The notes under the pieces: model-generated
What the model saw: the letters and a program-made list of their open reading frames with translations, nothing else
Told to the model about the DNA's origin: nothing
Databases searched by the model: none
Assembly: GCA_030682755.1 (NCBI GenBank)
Contig: JAUXNR010000666.1
Location: 1 to 7,104, forward strand
Source of the DNA: Flavobacterium sp.
GTDB lineage: Bacteria > Bacteroidota > Bacteroidia > Flavobacteriales > Flavobacteriaceae
Length of the DNA stretch: 7,104 bases
Direction of reading: 5' to 3'
Part shown: piece by piece, positions 5,645 to 7,104 of the stretch
Numbering within the stretch: the stretch's first letter is position 1
How the letters are laid out: each line of letters begins with the position of its first letter
Program-made: the position numbers and the translations under genes

Positions 5645-7104
5645 ATGGCAAAAATCAAACACAACAACTTTATCGACACAGTTGATGAAGTATTATCGGG
5701 TGCAAAAAATGTAGGTGTCTTACATCTGTACGCAGAAGATAAATTCTTAACAGGGAGAACTATTCAAATTAAAGGAAAAGAAATGTATCATTTCGGAACA
5801 ACCGGATACCTCGGACTGGAACAAGATGATAGAATTAAAGAAGCAGCTATTCAGGCTATAAAAGATTATGGAACTCAGTTTCCATTATCAAAATCATACA
5901 TCTCTCACCCACTTTATAGCGAATTAGAATCCAAAATCGAAGAAATGTACGGGATTCCACCAATCATTACTAAAAATAGTACATTAGGTCATTTGGCAAT
6001 CATTCCAACATTACTAAGAGATGAAGATGGAGTAATCATGGACCATCAAGTGCATTGGAGTGTACAAAATGCTTGTCAATTACTAAAGTTAAGAGGTATA
6101 CCGGTTGAAATGATTAGACACAACAACCTAAACATGTTAGAAGAAAAAATAAAACAACTTTCTTCCAAATGTGATAAAATTTGGTACATGGCAGACGGTG
6201 TATATTCAATGTTTGGAGATTATGCTCCAATTGCTGAATTAATTGAATTAACTAAAAAATATAGTCAATTGCACCTCTATTTTGATGATGTGCACGGTAT
6301 GAGCTGGAAAGGCAAAAACGGTACTGGATTTGTTTTTGATAGCATTAAAGAACTACCGGAAAATATTGTTGTCGTTGGAACATTAAGCAAAACCTTTGGA
6401 GCCAGCGGGGCAACTTTGTTATGCAAAAATGAAAAACTTCGTAATAAGATTAAAAACTTTGGTGGTCCGTTAACCTTTTCGGCACAATTAGAACCTGCTT
6501 CTGTCGGAGCGGCAATTGCATCGGCAAATATTCACTTATCTCCGGAAATTACAATCCGACAAGTAGAACTGGCTGCTAAGATTACTTATTTCAATCAATT
6601 GCTTTCTCAAAAAAATCTTCCTATAATTTCAATCAACGACTCACCTGTTTTCTTCTTAGGCATGGGAACTCCTGTTTCAGCTTACAATTTTGTCCATCGT
6701 TTGTTTAATGAAGGCTTTTTTCTCAATTTAGGTATCTACCCTGCTGTTCCTATCAAGAATACTGGTATTAGAATTACTTTGTCAAGTCACAACCAAAAAC
6801 AAGACATTAAAGAACTGGCTGATGCAATGAATTACCATTACCCTAAAGCTTTAGAAGAAACAAACAATAGTGATAGCAAAGTTAGAAAGGCTTTCGGTCT
6901 AAGCGTTGAGAACGAATTACCTATCAAAAATCAAATAGATGATGATATTAGTATTGAAGAAAAAAATACGATTGAGGATATTAATAAATTTGAATGGAAT
7001 AGCTTAATGAGTAAAAACAATATCTTCGATTGGGAAGGTTTGGCATATCTGGAAAAAGCATTTAAAAATAATACTGATCAATTCAATACTTGGGAATTCT
7101 TCTA
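5645..7104 (+). CDS. Alpha-oxoamine-synthase-like PLP enzyme (BioF/KBL family) with extra C-terminal domain, 3'-truncated
   Basis: This is a fold-type I PLP enzyme like 8-amino-7-oxononanoate synthase, KBL and serine palmitoyltransferase, which condense an amino acid with an acyl-CoA. The frame is open for 486 codons to the right edge. Visible active-site residues are His137 (DHQVHWS, stacking on the cofactor), Asp214 and His217 in DDVHG (pyridine nitrogen contact), and Lys249 in TLSKTFGASGA (Schiff base). FGTTGYLGL near residue 50 is the usual N-terminal motif. The catalytic unit ends at about residue 400, the normal length of the family. An acidic linker (405-446) follows, and then the start of another domain (FEWNSLMSKNNIFDWEGLAYLE, NTWEFF) that recalls the opening of FemAB/GNAT-like acyltransferase domains; this is tentative. 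The substrate, and hence biotin versus lipid or pigment roles, cannot be told here. ATG 5645 is the start that gives the family's N-terminus, though no Shine-Dalgarno precedes it. Confidence 0.85.
   Translation, partial: MAKIKHNNFIDTVDEVLSGAKNVGVLHLYAEDKFLTGRTIQIKGKEMYHFGTTGYLGLEQDDRIKEAAIQAIKDYGTQFPLSKSYISHPLYSELESKIEEMYGIPPIITKNSTLGHLAIIPTLLRDEDGVIMDHQVHWSVQNACQLLKLRGIPVEMIRHNNLNMLEEKIKQLSSKCDKIWYMADGVYSMFGDYAPIAELIELTKKYSQLHLYFDDVHGMSWKGKNGTGFVFDSIKELPENIVVVGTLSKTFGASGATLLCKNEKLRNKIKNFGGPLTFSAQLEPASVGAAIASANIHLSPEITIRQVELAAKITYFNQLLSQKNLPIISINDSPVFFLGMGTPVSAYNFVHRLFNEGFFLNLGIYPAVPIKNTGIRITLSSHNQKQDIKELADAMNYHYPKALEETNNSDSKVRKAFGLSVENELPIKNQIDDDISIEEKNTIEDINKFEWNSLMSKNNIFDWEGLAYLEKAFKNNTDQFNTWEFF

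Overview
The window is AT-rich, and its best promoter fits the Bacteroidota consensus (TTTG, 18-nt spacer, TAnnTTTG). Most starts lack a clear Shine-Dalgarno. The protein families (DUF6520, MauE/DoxX with CSCGG, DUF7793-like, PAS-AraC) are also typical of Bacteroidota. A Flavobacteriia- or Sphingobacteriia-like genome is the best guess; the genus cannot be set from the sequence alone.

Layout. (1) Positions 1-2001, plus strand: the 3' part of an S9 prolyl-oligopeptidase-family serine peptidase, open at the left edge, with an intact Ser/Asp/His triad. It converges on the next block across an 11-bp hairpin terminator (2013-2041). (2) Positions 2066-5339, minus strand: four genes in one direction. 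In transcription order they are a DUF7793-like small protein, a cytoplasmic regulator (HAMP-like helix, PAS, AraC-type HTH), a MauE/DoxX redox-type membrane protein with a long extracytoplasmic tail, and a DUF6520-type small exported protein with four cysteines. The first two are 19 nt apart and clearly co-transcribed. The last two are 74 nt apart and probably co-transcribed. About 100 nt with a weak hairpin separates the two pairs. (3) Positions 5340-5644: a divergent intergenic region. It holds a good promoter for the minus-strand block, a pair of 14-bp direct repeats exactly 40 bp apart just upstream of that promoter (plus a weaker third half-copy 21 bp on), and a degenerate repeat-like hairpin next to the following gene. 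(4) Positions 5645 to the right edge, plus strand: an alpha-oxoamine-synthase (BioF/KBL-like) PLP enzyme that runs past its normal C-terminus through an acidic linker into a second domain cut by the window end.

How the parts may work together (inference): the PAS-AraC protein probably senses an intracellular signal and may control its own operon through the direct repeats. The MauE-like protein would supply redox (disulfide) chemistry at the inner membrane, and the four-cysteine exported DUF6520 protein encoded next to it is an obvious candidate substrate. This regulator / redox membrane protein / cysteine-containing exported peptide set is the most interesting part of the window. The S9 peptidase and the PLP enzyme lie on the other strand and need not belong to it.
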